From positions 1 through 32,121 of the forward strand of contig DBQR01000026.1 of assembly GCA_002305335.1 (NCBI GenBank): a DNA stretch of 32,121 bases, in the 5' to 3' direction. This DNA is from Clostridiales bacterium UBA1389 (GTDB lineage: Bacteria > Bacillota > Clostridia > Oscillospirales > CAG-382). Shown in pieces: positions 22,904 through 31,867 of this stretch. A model generated the notes under the pieces. The model was not told the DNA's origin and ran no database searches. It was given only the letters and a program-made list of their open reading frames with translations. The position numbers and the translations under genes were made by a program. Within the stretch, counting starts at the first letter, position 1. Every line of letters starts with the position of its first letter.

Positions 22904-25324
22904 TTAATTCATTTCAAGAAGTTCAATGTCATTCATCCAGCCCCAGAAAGTGGTGATGTCGGGGGTAAGGGTGTCGATATTGACTCTTTCGGTGGAGAAG
23001 ATTACGCAGTTCTGCCTCTGGTAGGTGGGTATTTCAACACCCCAGTCAAGCAGTATGTCAAGGCACTGTTTGTAGGTTGTTTTCCTGAAGTTTCTGTCGG
23101 CGGACTCTCTTGCCTTCAGAATGAGTTCGTCCAGCTCATCGGATTCGATGGCGTAATGGTTGGAGTCGGTGCCGCCTTTGCCTACCACGTTGCTGGAGTG
23201 GTAAACCTGATACATATCCGGGTCAACGGTTGCCTGCCATGCGGCTGCCCACATAGCGCAGGTGCCGGCTTCAAGGCTGGTCCAAAGTTCATTGGAGTCG
23301 GACGGGTCGTTGATGTTAAGGGTTATACCGATGGTTGCAAGCGCTTCCTTGGCATCGGTTAAAATACCGTAGGAAGGATGGTCGCCCTTACCTTCTGCGG
23401 GAATTATGAATTCATATTCCATGGCAGCGCCATCGGGAGCGGCGGTGAACTTTTTGTTTGTTTCGTCCCAGGTATAGCCGGCTGCTTTGAAGAATCCGAT
23501 AGCTGCCTGTTTTGCGGCTTCGGCCTTCTCGGCGGCAGTCATGCCTTCGGTGAAGATGGCATTGCCTTCAACGTCCTTGGAGTAGGCAATTGCATAACCG
23601 CTGTCGGCAGGACGGGGAGCAGCCCAGGATGTGTTGGAAATGGGGTACTGGATAACCGCGGCTCTGTCGCCGTAGTAGGACTTGATAACGGTATCTCTGT
23701 AAACAGCGAAGAGGGTGGCAAAGCCCTTGCGGAGATTCTTGGAAGCTTCGCTGGCTTTGTCGGTGCCAACCTTAACGTTGTCGGCGTTGATGCCGATATA
23801 GCCGTAGCCAAGGTTGTCAACGGCATTGTAGGTAATCTTGTTGCCGGTAAGCGCGCCGTTGCTGTTGGCTTCTTTTATTGCGTTAAGTATGGAATCGCTG
23901 ACGGTGGGATCGGTAATATCGATCGAACCGGTCTTAAGGGAGGTAACCTTATCGTCTTCGGTGGTAACTTCCTGGAATTTGATATAGGTTATCCTGGGTT
24001 TACCTTTGAAGTAATATTCGTTGCGTTCAAAGTTGACTATGCCGTTTTCGAATTTAATGAACTTATAAGCACCGGCGCCCATAGGCTGGGTGGTCTTTGC
24101 CTTAACGGTGGAAAGATCGCCTTTGTCGAAGCCGAACTTATTGTTTGCATAATCATACTTGGCAGCATCTCCGTAGTAATGGAGAGGAGTTACGGTAATG
24201 CCGAGCTGATATTTGGAAACAGCGTCGAACTTGGTCATGGTTATTTTCAGGGAGTAGTCGCCGGTCTTTTCAACGCCTTCGATCTTGGTGATGGCTCCGC
24301 CGGCAGCGGGGTCCTTGGGACCTTCGGTGGAAATGAGAATTTCTTTTGCAAAATCAAACAGGCTGGTACCTGCGTTTTCGGTGCCGCTGAGTTCATCATA
24401 GTCGACTACGTCGTCTACTGTATAAGCAATTTTAAGTTCGTTCCAGTAATCTTCAATGGTTATAGCATCGTATTCAAGTACTACGCCGGAACTGGTTTCA
24501 AACTTGGAACCGTCTTCGGTGGGGCCGCCGAATCCCCAGGCATACATGCCGAGGGCTATTTCGTTGTTATTAACATCGGCGAGATAGGAAGCGTACTTGG
24601 AAACGCAGTAGTTGGTTATTTCGGTAGCAAACTTGAGACCTGCTGCTTCAAGGCAGTCGCCCCAGTAAGCATCGGTAAGAGCCTGGGTAACGCCGGCTTC
24701 GGTGGAAAGATTGCCCTTTCCCGCATCGTAAATGGCGTCTGCTATCGCTGCATACTTGTCATAGATGTCCGCTTTAACGCCGGAACGGTATTCACTCATA
24801 CCCTTAATGGGGAGGGCATAGAAGGTGGAGCTTCCGTCGTAAGAGGGGTCGGACAAAACATAGATTGAGAAAATAACGTCGTCAGCGGTAAGGGGTTTGC
24901 CGTCGCTGAATTTAACGTCATCGCGAAGTTCAAAGGTGTAAACCACGGTGCCATCGGTGTTGATGGTTTCTGTGGCGTCGGCAATTCCTTTGTACTCATA
25001 ATCTTTTCCGTTAAACTTTCTGGTTTCGCCGGTCTTGCCTTTGAAGACCACGTCGCCTTCTCTGTCGGTTATGAGAAGGCCAACCTGGGTCATGCTGGCA
25101 ACGTCCTGGTCGTAACCGGTCTTAGCGAAAAAGGGGCTGAACTTTTCTGAAAAAGTATTGTAGCCCACAACGAGCGTGTCTTTGCCCGTGTACGGTACTT
25201 CGCTGGTGTCTTTGCTCTGATCTGTTGAGGTGTCGGGGTCATCCTTAGCGCAGGAAGCGACCATAACAACCAACATGCACAAAACAAGAGCAAGAGTCAG
25301 CAACTTTAGAAATGTGCTTTTCAT
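22904..25324 (-). CDS. oppA: Oligopeptide-type substrate-binding lipoprotein, expanded
   Basis: This 806-residue protein has a lipoprotein signal with VASC (Cys25). It is an SBP_bac_5-type binding protein: LVVGYNTFSEKFSPFF, YTFELRDDVKFSDGKPLTADDV (129-150), YALPIKGM (169-176), PMGAGAYKF, then the C-terminal lobe. It is about 250 residues longer than typical OppA. The main insert is at about 178-345 (KYAAIADAIYDAGKG through WGFGGPTEDGSKF), between YALPIKGM and ITKIEGVEKTGDYSLKI. Start is ATG 25324 with GGAGG 7 nt upstream; the TTG two codons earlier is less likely. It captures peptides or another oligomer outside the cell and delivers them to OppBC. Ligand unknown. Confidence 0.9.
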   Translation of the reverse strand: MKSTFLKLLTLALVLCMLVVMVASCAKDDPDTSTDQSKDTSEVPYTGKDTLVVGYNTFSEKFSPFFAKTGYDQDVASMTQVGLLITDREGDVVFKGKTGETRKFNGKDYEYKGIADATETINTDGTVVYTFELRDDVKFSDGKPLTADDVIFSIYVLSDPSYDGSSTFYALPIKGMSEYRSGVKADIYDKYAAIADAIYDAGKGNLSTEAGVTQALTDAYWGDCLEAAGLKFATEITNYCVSKYASYLADVNNNEIALGMYAWGFGGPTEDGSKFETSSGVVLEYDAITIEDYWNELKIAYTVDDVVDYDELSGTENAGTSLFDFAKEILISTEGPKDPAAGGAITKIEGVEKTGDYSLKITMTKFDAVSKYQLGITVTPLHYYGDAAKYDYANNKFGFDKGDLSTVKAKTTQPMGAGAYKFIKFENGIVNFERNEYYFKGKPRITYIKFQEVTTEDDKVTSLKTGSIDITDPTVSDSILNAIKEANSNGALTGNKITYNAVDNLGYGYIGINADNVKVGTDKASEASKNLRKGFATLFAVYRDTVIKSYYGDRAAVIQYPISNTSWAAPRPADSGYAIAYSKDVEGNAIFTEGMTAAEKAEAAKQAAIGFFKAAGYTWDETNKKFTAAPDGAAMEYEFIIPAEGKGDHPSYGILTDAKEALATIGITLNINDPSDSNELWTSLEAGTCAMWAAAWQATVDPDMYQVYHSSNVVGKGGTDSNHYAIESDELDELILKARESADRNFRKTTYKQCLDILLDWGVEIPTYQRQNCVIFSTERVNIDTLTPDITTFWGWMNDIELLEMN

Positions 25325-25431
25325 TTTCAATCCTCCAATTAATAATTTATCTTTTAAAGTAGTTTGAACCTACTGTAAGACCCTTTTTAAATTGAATATA
25401 AGTATTTGGCTTTGCGCAAAACTTTTATTAG

Positions 25432-25460
25432 ATTTTACAATAATCAAAGCTTAATGTCAA
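25432..25460 (-). promoter_or_regulatory. Promoter of the opp operon
   Basis: On the minus strand TTGACA (25460-25455), 17-nt spacer, TAAAAT (25437-25432). The leader of about 100 nt contains the palindrome TTTGCGCAAA (25411-25420) near the start point and a weak AGTAG/CTACT hairpin. No riboswitch was recognised. Confidence 0.88.
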
Positions 25461-25503
25461 GAGTTTTAATCAAAATATCAAAAATTACTGAATATAATTA
25501 TAC

Positions 25504-26055
25504 TTAAGGTTGCATTTTAAAGTGTCTTTTTAGCGAAAAAACAAACAAGGAAGCCGTCGCCATTACGCTTAAGGATACAAGAATCAATACGTCCTGCACA
25601 CCGCCGTAGGTCTTATATCTGAAAATAAAATAGAAAACCATTCCCAACATACCGCCGCAGGAAAGCAAAAATGAAATAAATGCGTTTTGGGGAATCTTTT
25701 CGGATATTGCGTCCCGCTGCTTACGGGTAAATCCCTTTTCGGGAGGGTTGGTCACGAATTTTGAAAAGTTATAAACAGAAAAAGAGTAAAAAGCGGCGGG
25801 GAGGCAGGAAAAAACATAGGGAAGGGAAACGTAAATCTGCCTTAAGGAACCGCTGTCAAAGGCAAGCCCGAAGAAGAAAAACACCCAGTAAAACCCACAG
25901 GCAATTAGGGAGTACAGCCTGACCTGCTTAAGTTTGTCCCTTTCCGAAGCAAGCCGATAATATGTACCGCAGTAAACCGGCACCGTTTTGATCTTACCGT
26001 CTTTGTCCGTCACATTTTCCAACCGGTAGTCACTTGTGTATTTTTTTGAAATCAA
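25504..26055 (-). CDS. Multi-pass membrane protein, 183 aa, family not recognised
   Basis: A polar N-terminus (1-45) contains Lys/Asp-rich stretches and YCGTYYRL. Four hydrophobic segments follow at about 48-66, 74-95, 125-146 and 154-175, with a basic loop between TM2 and TM3 (GFTRKQRDAISEKI). The start is TTG 26055, with AGAGG 8 nt upstream; no in-frame ATG lies near it. It has its own promoter at 26111-26139 and is followed by the opp promoter, so it is not part of that operon. No function can be assigned. Confidence 0.75.
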   Translation of the reverse strand: MISKKYTSDYRLENVTDKDGKIKTVPVYCGTYYRLASERDKLKQVRLYSLIACGFYWVFFFFGLAFDSGSLRQIYVSLPYVFSCLPAAFYSFSVYNFSKFVTNPPEKGFTRKQRDAISEKIPQNAFISFLLSCGGMLGMVFYFIFRYKTYGGVQDVLILVSLSVMATASLFVFSLKRHFKMQP

Positions 26056-26110
26056 TTAATTGACCTCTTTCATTTTTGTTAATAACAGTTAATAAATTTC
26101 GGAACGCCCT

Positions 26111-26139
26111 ATTTTATCATATGCTTTTCAAAAAATCAA
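26111..26139 (-). promoter_or_regulatory. Promoter of the 183-aa membrane-protein gene
   Basis: On the minus strand TTGATT (26139-26134), 17-nt spacer, TAAAAT (26116-26111) with TGA just before it (extended -10). The leader to TTG 26055 is about 50 nt. The rest of the 26056-26368 gap is AT-rich sequence (26140-26247) and the repeat copy described separately. Confidence 0.78.
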
Positions 26140-26247
26140 TGGGAAAAATATCGAAAAATGACAGCGTAATATGGAAAAATTATATTAAAGTTCGAATGTT
26201 ATATATTTTTTGTGAATAATATTTTTATAATTAAATAATAGGACACA

Positions 26248-26352
26248 AGGCAGATGTTCAGCCGAAAGCTGACGGATGCGGGGTGGTGCCGCAAAACAGG
26301 GGAGAGAAGTACAATGAAATCCGCCTGCGGTGGAATACACCGCAGGCGGGAT
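26248..26352 (+). repeat. Dispersed repeat, copy B
   Basis: It shares CAGCCG..GCTGACGGATG, GGGGTGGTGCCGC, GAGAGAAG and AATGAAATCC with copies A and C but lacks their leading CCTTCC/GGAAGG hairpin. It ends in a perfect 12-bp stem (CCGCCTGCGGTG 26321-26332 with 26338-26349). That stem lies just after the PHP gene stop and may end its transcript, although no T run follows. Confidence 0.78.
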
Positions 26353-26368
26353 GAAATTTACATACATA

Positions 26369-27313
26369 TTATACTATTTCCTCACGGGTATATGCCCTTG
26401 TAAACGCCCGGTTTCTGTACTCGTCATAAACCTCCAGACGGATAAACTTATGTATAAAATTGGGATTCAGTTTAATATCCCAGCCCGTGATATCCCCGTT
26501 ATGGGAACGCAGGGTATAGGCAACCCGGGAATCGGTACGCACCGTCACCACCTTGCAGGGGGAACATTCGATATGCAAGGTGTCGTTTTCAATCGAAAAC
26601 TCATGTATTTCAGGTCCCGTGGAGGCGTAAAAATCCCCCTTTTCAAGGGCTTCAATAGCGGTTTTATAATCCAGCCTGTCCATACAAAGCATGGTGAAGC
26701 TGCCGAAGGAATCATTGTAGGGACTTGTGAAATCATTCCGGGCGTTATGGTTGTCATCGGTGGCGGTGGGAAAAAGGTACTTTCCGGAAAGCAGCATCTC
26801 TTCAAAGCCGAAGTCGCTGTAACCGTCCATTTTATCGGTGTCGCAGCCGGTGTTGTAGATTTCATACATGGAAAGTCCCTCAAGGGGGAGATAATCACGA
26901 GCCGTCTGCAATGACCATCTGGAATGATTATACATTGATAAAAACCCCGCTTCGTTCCCCCGCTTGATTAAATCGTTTATAACATTTACATCATAAACCC
27001 GGCTGACGGGGATAAACTCCGTACGGTTTTCGACCCTTGAAAAAAAGTTAAGATGATAGGTTTTTGAAGCATACCAGTTGTCCCGGGTGTCGGTAATATC
27101 TATCTCTGTGGAGGTTATGGGGAGAAAATTCCCGTCCTTAAGCTCGGTATGGGGGACAAGCACGTTATGGTCGCTGTAGGCAATAATGCTGTATCCCGCC
27201 TCCTTGTAGGCTTTCTTCAATTCCTCCGGGGTTAACTTTCCGTCGGACAGAGTGGAATGGCAGTGGAGGTTGGCTTTGTACCGGTTGAGCTTGGGCAGCA
27301 GATGGCGTTTCAT
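26369..27313 (-). CDS. PHP-domain metal-dependent phosphoesterase
   Basis: This 314-residue protein has the PHP metal motifs in order: HCHSTLSDG (His17, His19, Asp24), YSDHN (His49), Glu70, NHSRW (His130) and DDNH (186-189). This is the trinuclear-metal PHP fold seen in TrpH-type phosphoesterases, histidinol phosphatases and polymerase-associated domains. The C-terminal part (about 205-314) is beta-rich and may be an accessory domain. Members act on nucleotides, sugar phosphates or small phosphoesters; the substrate here is not evident. There is no signal peptide. AAAGGA lies about 7 nt before ATG 27313. Confidence 0.85.
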   Translation of the reverse strand: MKRHLLPKLNRYKANLHCHSTLSDGKLTPEELKKAYKEAGYSIIAYSDHNVLVPHTELKDGNFLPITSTEIDITDTRDNWYASKTYHLNFFSRVENRTEFIPVSRVYDVNVINDLIKRGNEAGFLSMYNHSRWSLQTARDYLPLEGLSMYEIYNTGCDTDKMDGYSDFGFEEMLLSGKYLFPTATDDNHNARNDFTSPYNDSFGSFTMLCMDRLDYKTAIEALEKGDFYASTGPEIHEFSIENDTLHIECSPCKVVTVRTDSRVAYTLRSHNGDITGWDIKLNPNFIHKFIRLEVYDEYRNRAFTRAYTREEIV

Positions 27314-27474
27314 GTCGTTTTCCTTTCAATTTATGTTTTGATATGGAAAAATCAATATTACTCCTTTGTAAACAAGAGTTAATAAAAATTTATACTGCTT
27401 AGGTCAAAAATTAAAAAATCGGGGTAAATTAACCATATTATAACCCTTTAAGCGCAAAAATCAACCCTTTTTGC

Positions 27475-27502
27475 TTGACTTTCGGATTATATCGAATATA
27501 AT
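27475..27502 (+). promoter_or_regulatory. Promoter of the SDR/oxoamine-synthase operon
   Basis: TTGACT (27475-27480), 16-nt spacer, TATAAT (27497-27502). It serves the SDR gene with a leader of about 30 nt and, by position, the fusion gene downstream. The rest of 27314-27474 is AT-rich; on the minus strand a weak TTAACT/TAATAT pair near 27350-27380 may serve the PHP gene. Confidence 0.82.
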
Positions 27503-27537
27503 TACTTACTGAAATTTTTAAGGCAGAGGTGAAAACC

Positions 27538-28365
27538 TTGAATAAAACGGTTTTCGTTTCGGGAGCTTCTTCGGGTCTCGGAAAAGCGGTGGCGGAATAC
27601 CTTGCTTCAAGCGGATACAGGGTTTACGCCGGTTCCCGTTCCTTCGGAAGAGAGGATGTTTCCCCGCCGAAAGGCTGTACCGGAATACATCTGGACGTTA
27701 CCGACGGTTCCTCGGTAAATGCCGCGGTCAGTCAGATCCTTGATAAGGAAGGGGAAATATACGCCCTTGTAAACTGCGCCGCCTTTTTTACCATGGGGTC
27801 CTGCGAGGAGGTGTCTTACGAGGAAATTTCAAGAATACTCGACACCAACTTCATAGGTATGGTGCGAACCGTTCAGGCAGTGCTGCCGGCAATGCGCAAG
27901 CAGGGAAGCGGCAGAATCATCAACTTTTCCTCAATTAACGGGGTGCTTTCCATCCCCTTTCAGGGAGGATATTCCGCCTCAAAGCACGCGGTGGAGGGCT
28001 GGAGCGAAGCCTTAGCCCAGGAAGTCAGCCGGTTCGGAATACAGGTCTCCGTCATTGAGCCGGGGGACTGCAGGGGCGGTTCCCGGAAATACCGGAACCT
28101 AAACCCTAATTCCGCCGAAAGTTCATCCCCATACTATGAGTATTACATAGCCGGAACAGGCAAAATCCACTTTGACGAGCAAAACGGAATGGAACCGGTT
28201 AAGGTGGCGAAGGCGGTACGCAGGCTTCTGGATTCCAAAAAGCCCCCCTTCAGGAAAGTGGTGGCAACCCTTACCCAGCGGTCTTCCATATGGCTTCACA
28301 AGATTCTGCCGGGAAGGCTTTTCAATAAAATAATATCCGACTATTACGCCCCCAAGAAGGGGTAA
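27538..28365 (+). CDS. Short-chain dehydrogenase/reductase
   Basis: This 275-residue classical SDR has GASSGLG (9-15) for NAD(P), NCAA (79-82) in place of the usual NNAG, catalytic Ser131/132 (NFSS) and YSASK (Tyr145, Lys149), with EPGDC (174-178) after the active site. Arg34 in AGSRSFG suggests NADP(H) preference. Start chosen is TTG 27538: AGAGGTG lies 8 nt before it and the protein then opens as MNKTVFVSGASSG, as most SDRs do; GTG 27529 is the alternative. It stands 33 nt before the ligase-ACP-oxoamine synthase gene. The natural inference is that it reduces the 2-amino-3-ketone made there, as 3-ketosphinganine reductase does in sphingoid synthesis. Confidence 0.88.
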   Translation: MNKTVFVSGASSGLGKAVAEYLASSGYRVYAGSRSFGREDVSPPKGCTGIHLDVTDGSSVNAAVSQILDKEGEIYALVNCAAFFTMGSCEEVSYEEISRILDTNFIGMVRTVQAVLPAMRKQGSGRIINFSSINGVLSIPFQGGYSASKHAVEGWSEALAQEVSRFGIQVSVIEPGDCRGGSRKYRNLNPNSAESSSPYYEYYIAGTGKIHFDEQNGMEPVKVAKAVRRLLDSKKPPFRKVVATLTQRSSIWLHKILPGRLFNKIISDYYAPKKG

Positions 28366-28398
28366 CGAAATTTTTGCGTTATAAAGGAGAAAACGGTT

Positions 28399-31300
28399 AT
28401 GACCTGGAGTGAAAAAGCGGAACTTCTAAAAAAGGAGCTTACGTTCAAGCACCTTTTTTCGGTGCTGTGTTTAGATAAATCCAAATCCTTCGCCATCTGG
28501 GTGGAGGACGACGAGGTTAAGTCCTATAATTACGGCGCGCTTGAAAGCAGGGCTTATGCCTGCGCCGACACAATCAATAAGCTGAACTTCGGGAAAAAAG
28601 GGGGCTGGACCGGAATTGCCGTTGACACCTGCCGGGAATGGCCGATTCTTTTCTGGGGGATCCTTGCCTCCGGCAGAAATGCCATATTGCTTGACCCCTC
28701 CCTTGAGGATGCGGGAATCGACCACCTTATGCAGGAATCGGGGGCGGACGCGCTGATAACCCGTAAAATAAGAAATCTGCCCTATGCCCAGAAAACCCCG
28801 GAGGAAGTGATGGGAACGGGGAATGCTTCGGATGGGTTTTCTCCCGACTGGGCGGACATGATAGCCGTCTGCACTTCGGGCACCACCACCACATCAAGGG
28901 TGTATGTTTACAACGGGGAAGCGGTATGCCTTCAGGCGCTGGGCTTCGAAGAACACCTGTCGGGAAAAATCATGTTTTGTGAAAAAAACGCCCCCATACG
29001 GGCTCTGGCATTTCTTCCGTTAAATCATATATTCGGGTTTTTAACCAACATAGTGGATACTCCTTTTCTGGATTCCGACCAGGTTTTCCTTAAAGACCGT
29101 TCCCCCCAGACCATTCTTGAAACCTGCCGTAAAGCCGAGGTAAATATGATTTTAACCGTACCTCTGCTGTTGAATTCCATATCCGCCACCATACAAAAGA
29201 AAGTAAAAGATGAAAAGCCTTTAAAGCGGGCGGCATTCGGGGTAATGAAGGGTATTTCCCTTACCTGCCAGCGGATTTTCCCCCTCTGGGGCTTAAAAGT
29301 GGGTAAAAAACTGTTTAAGAGCATAAATAAAAACCTTTTCGGGGATTCCATGATGGTTGTCGTCTGCGGCGGCGCCCATATGCCTTCGGAACATCTGGAA
29401 ATGATAAACGCCCTTGGCTATTCCGCCTCCATGGGTTTCGGCATGACCGAAACCGCCATAACCTCCTATGAAAAACGCATTGACTTAAAAAGCCGTATTT
29501 CGGGAAGCGTGGGCGTACCCCTGTCCATTTCGGAATATAAAATACTCTCTGACGGAGATAACCCCAACCGGGGGGAACTTCTTATCAAATGCAAAGCCAT
29601 GCATATAGGCAGGCTGTCAAAGGGGATATTGCTTCCTCCTTCGGTGGACGAGGAGGGCTGGTTCCACACCGGCGACATCGCCCGTATAGGCAAGCAGAAA
29701 AGAATGTGGATAGAAGGCCGCTGCAAGGACGTTATTATCGGCGAATCCGGCGAAAACGTCTACCCCGACGAGCTGGAGGATACCTTTGCCGGTCTGGAGG
29801 GAATAGAGCAGTTTTCCGTTTTAGGTATAAACCGGAACGACAACGAACTTATAACATTGGTGCTTAACGTGGGGGATAAGTATAACGACGACAGCTTCCT
29901 TGCAAAGCTTACCGCCGAAATTGACAAGCGCAACCGGACACTTCGCCCGCTAAAGCGGGTAAGACTGGTTTATGTCACCCCGGACCCCCTCCCGGTAGCC
30001 TCCGTAATTAAGGTGAAAAGAGGACAAATAAAGAAGCTGATAGAGTCCGGCAGCTTTGTCTGCAAGCAGCTTTCGGTTTCGGAAAACCCGGTGGTTATCG
30101 AAACGGGGAAAAAGGAACAAAAAAAAGCAGAGCCCCAAACTCCGGAAGCATCCTGCAATTCTGATTTGGATTCGATAATTCAGGCTATAAAGGAATGCTT
30201 TGCGGAAGAACTGCTTATTGACATCAACACAATACACAACGATTCCCGCTTTACCGACGAAATCGAATGCGACAGCCTCCACAAGCTCGGGGCTTTGCTC
30301 AGGATAGAAAACCGTTTCGGCATAACCATACCCGAGGATTCCTATGAATACTGCCAGTCGGTCAATGACCTGGCGGGGGTAATAAAATCAATCCTTGAAA
30401 AAGACACCGTTAAAATCTGCCCGAGGAACGACCTTCAGGTCACTCCCATAACCGATTTTACCCGGACTCCCGAATACAAGGAGTTTGCAAAGCGGTATGA
30501 AGGCCTTAACGGAATCAGAAACCCCTATTTCATCTGCCACGAATCTCCCCTGAAGGATACCTCCCTTATGGACGGCAAGGAGGTTCTGAACTTCGGTTCC
30601 TACAACTATGTGGGGATGTCGGGGAGAAAAGAAGTAAACGAAGCGGCAAAAGCCGCAATAGATAAATACGGCACCTCCGCCAGCGGTTCAAGGCTGCTGG
30701 CAGGGGAAAAGGTATTGTATCAGGAACTCGAAAGGGAAATTGCCGAATGGAAGCACGCCGAGGACGCCCTGGTACTGGTGGGGGGACATTCCACCAACGT
30801 CACCGTGGTGGGGAACTTCTGCGGCAAAAATGACCTTATCGTATATGACGCCCTTGCCCATAATTCGATCCACGAAGGCTGCCGCCTTTCGGACGCCATC
30901 GCCATACCCTTCCCCCATAATGACACGGTCGCTCTTGACAGGATACTGAGCACCCGCCGTAACAAGTACACCAAGGTGCTTATAGTGGTGGAAGGGGCAT
31001 ACAGCATGGACGGGGATATCGCCCCCATACCCGAAATCGTGGAAATCAAAAAGAAATACGGCTGTTTCCTTATGGTGGACGAAGCCCACTCCGCCTGCGT
31101 TATCGGTAAAACCGGCGGTGGGGTTGACGAATATTTCGGTCTTGAACCCAGCGATATCGATATTAAGATGGGTACTTTGTCCAAGGGACTCGGCGCTTGC
31201 GGCGGATATGTGGCAGGCAGGCGGGAGCTAATCGAATATATGCGTTACAATATCCCCGGCTTTGTCTTTTCGGTGGGGATTTCCCCCGCTCTTGCGGCGG

Positions 31301-31698
31301 CGGTGCTGGAATCAATCAGACTGTTAAGGAAAAACCCCGAAATTTTAGAAAACCTCCACAGAAATATAAAGATATTCATGGAGGAAGCGAAAAAGCGGAA
31401 TCTCAATACCTGTCTTGCGGGGGAAACGGCAATTATCCCCGTCCTTGTGGGTGAGGACTGTAATGCCTTTATTCTGTCAAACAGGCTGTATGAATCCGGT
31501 GTGTTTGTCCCCCCGGCGGTGTTCCCGGCGGTCCCCAAAGGCCAGGCAAGGCTTAGGTTCTGCGTCATTTCCGACCACAAGCCGGAACAGATAATAAAAG
31601 CCCTTGATACCCTTGTAAGCTGCGCCGACGAGCTTGGCATAAAACTCCCCGAAGCGGCTGAAACGGGAACAAGAGTTTCCTTATCGGTGGATAATTAA
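28399..31698 (+). CDS. Acyl-adenylating ligase - acyl carrier protein - alpha-oxoamine synthase fusion
   Basis: This is a 1099-residue, three-part enzyme. Residues 1-555 form an ANL-family adenylation domain: TSGTTTTSR (159-167), GFGMTE (346-351), HTGD (423-426), GRCKD (440-444) and the C-terminal Lys region near 538-545. Residues 587-668 form a carrier protein with ECDSL, Ser626 as the phosphopantetheine site. Residues 685-1080 form a fold-type I PLP enzyme of the oxoamine synthase family (AONS, KBL, SPT). It has NFGSYNYVG (731-739), the PLP-stacking His821, DEAH (Asp894, His897) and catalytic Lys929 in GTLSKGLG. Wording such as GSYNY, DALAHNSI and PFPHND is nearest to polyketide-linked and SPT-like members. 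Expected chemistry: acyl-AMP, acyl-S-ACP, then decarboxylative condensation with an amino acid. AAGGAG precedes the ATG. The amino acid and acyl chain are unknown. Confidence 0.9.
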   Translation: MTWSEKAELLKKELTFKHLFSVLCLDKSKSFAIWVEDDEVKSYNYGALESRAYACADTINKLNFGKKGGWTGIAVDTCREWPILFWGILASGRNAILLDPSLEDAGIDHLMQESGADALITRKIRNLPYAQKTPEEVMGTGNASDGFSPDWADMIAVCTSGTTTTSRVYVYNGEAVCLQALGFEEHLSGKIMFCEKNAPIRALAFLPLNHIFGFLTNIVDTPFLDSDQVFLKDRSPQTILETCRKAEVNMILTVPLLLNSISATIQKKVKDEKPLKRAAFGVMKGISLTCQRIFPLWGLKVGKKLFKSINKNLFGDSMMVVVCGGAHMPSEHLEMINALGYSASMGFGMTETAITSYEKRIDLKSRISGSVGVPLSISEYKILSDGDNPNRGELLIKCKAMHIGRLSKGILLPPSVDEEGWFHTGDIARIGKQKRMWIEGRCKDVIIGESGENVYPDELEDTFAGLEGIEQFSVLGINRNDNELITLVLNVGDKYNDDSFLAKLTAEIDKRNRTLRPLKRVRLVYVTPDPLPVASVIKVKRGQIKKLIESGSFVCKQLSVSENPVVIETGKKEQKKAEPQTPEASCNSDLDSIIQAIKECFAEELLIDINTIHNDSRFTDEIECDSLHKLGALLRIENRFGITIPEDSYEYCQSVNDLAGVIKSILEKDTVKICPRNDLQVTPITDFTRTPEYKEFAKRYEGLNGIRNPYFICHESPLKDTSLMDGKEVLNFGSYNYVGMSGRKEVNEAAKAAIDKYGTSASGSRLLAGEKVLYQELEREIAEWKHAEDALVLVGGHSTNVTVVGNFCGKNDLIVYDALAHNSIHEGCRLSDAIAIPFPHNDTVALDRILSTRRNKYTKVLIVVEGAYSMDGDIAPIPEIVEIKKKYGCFLMVDEAHSACVIGKTGGGVDEYFGLEPSDIDIKMGTLSKGLGACGGYVAGRRELIEYMRYNIPGFVFSVGISPALAAAVLESIRLLRKNPEILENLHRNIKIFMEEAKKRNLNTCLAGETAIIPVLVGEDCNAFILSNRLYESGVFVPPAVFPAVPKGQARLRFCVISDHKPEQIIKALDTLVSCADELGIKLPEAAETGTRVSLSVDN

Positions 31699-31756
31699 GT
31701 ATAATTTATCCAAGGATTTATATTACGGTTTATTCAATAGTGTTGTGGAAATAAAT

Positions 31757-31850
31757 AAAAAGCCTTCCGACTTTCGGGGAAGGAGTCGGCCGCAGGCTGA
31801 CGGATGAGGGGTAGTGCCGCATATCTGTGAGAGAAGCGGAATGAAATCCT
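31757..31850 (+). repeat. Dispersed repeat, copy C
   Basis: It is nearly identical to copy A at its start (AAAAAGCCTTCCGACTTTCG and onward to GGATGAGGGGTAG), ending in GAGAGAAG..AATGAAATCC. In the second hairpin, GTCGGCC replaces GTCAGCC and still pairs with GGCTGAC through G-U. It lies in a 355-nt gap after the oxoamine synthase gene. Confidence 0.8.
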
Positions 31851-31867
31851 CAACCGCATTTCGGATA

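Noticed and set aside
23378..24868. 496-residue open frame on the plus strand, opposite oppA
   Set aside because: It is Gly/Val/Phe-rich with no domain or ribosome binding site, and it mirrors the codon bias of oppA. It is an antisense shadow.
26185..26367. 60-residue minus-strand frame in the 26.1-26.4 kb gap
   Set aside because: It consists of repeat copy B read in the minus direction and has no Shine-Dalgarno site.
13476..31850. CRISPR array
   Set aside because: The three repeat copies are kilobases apart, over 90 bp long and lie between genes; there is no repeat-spacer periodicity and no cas gene.
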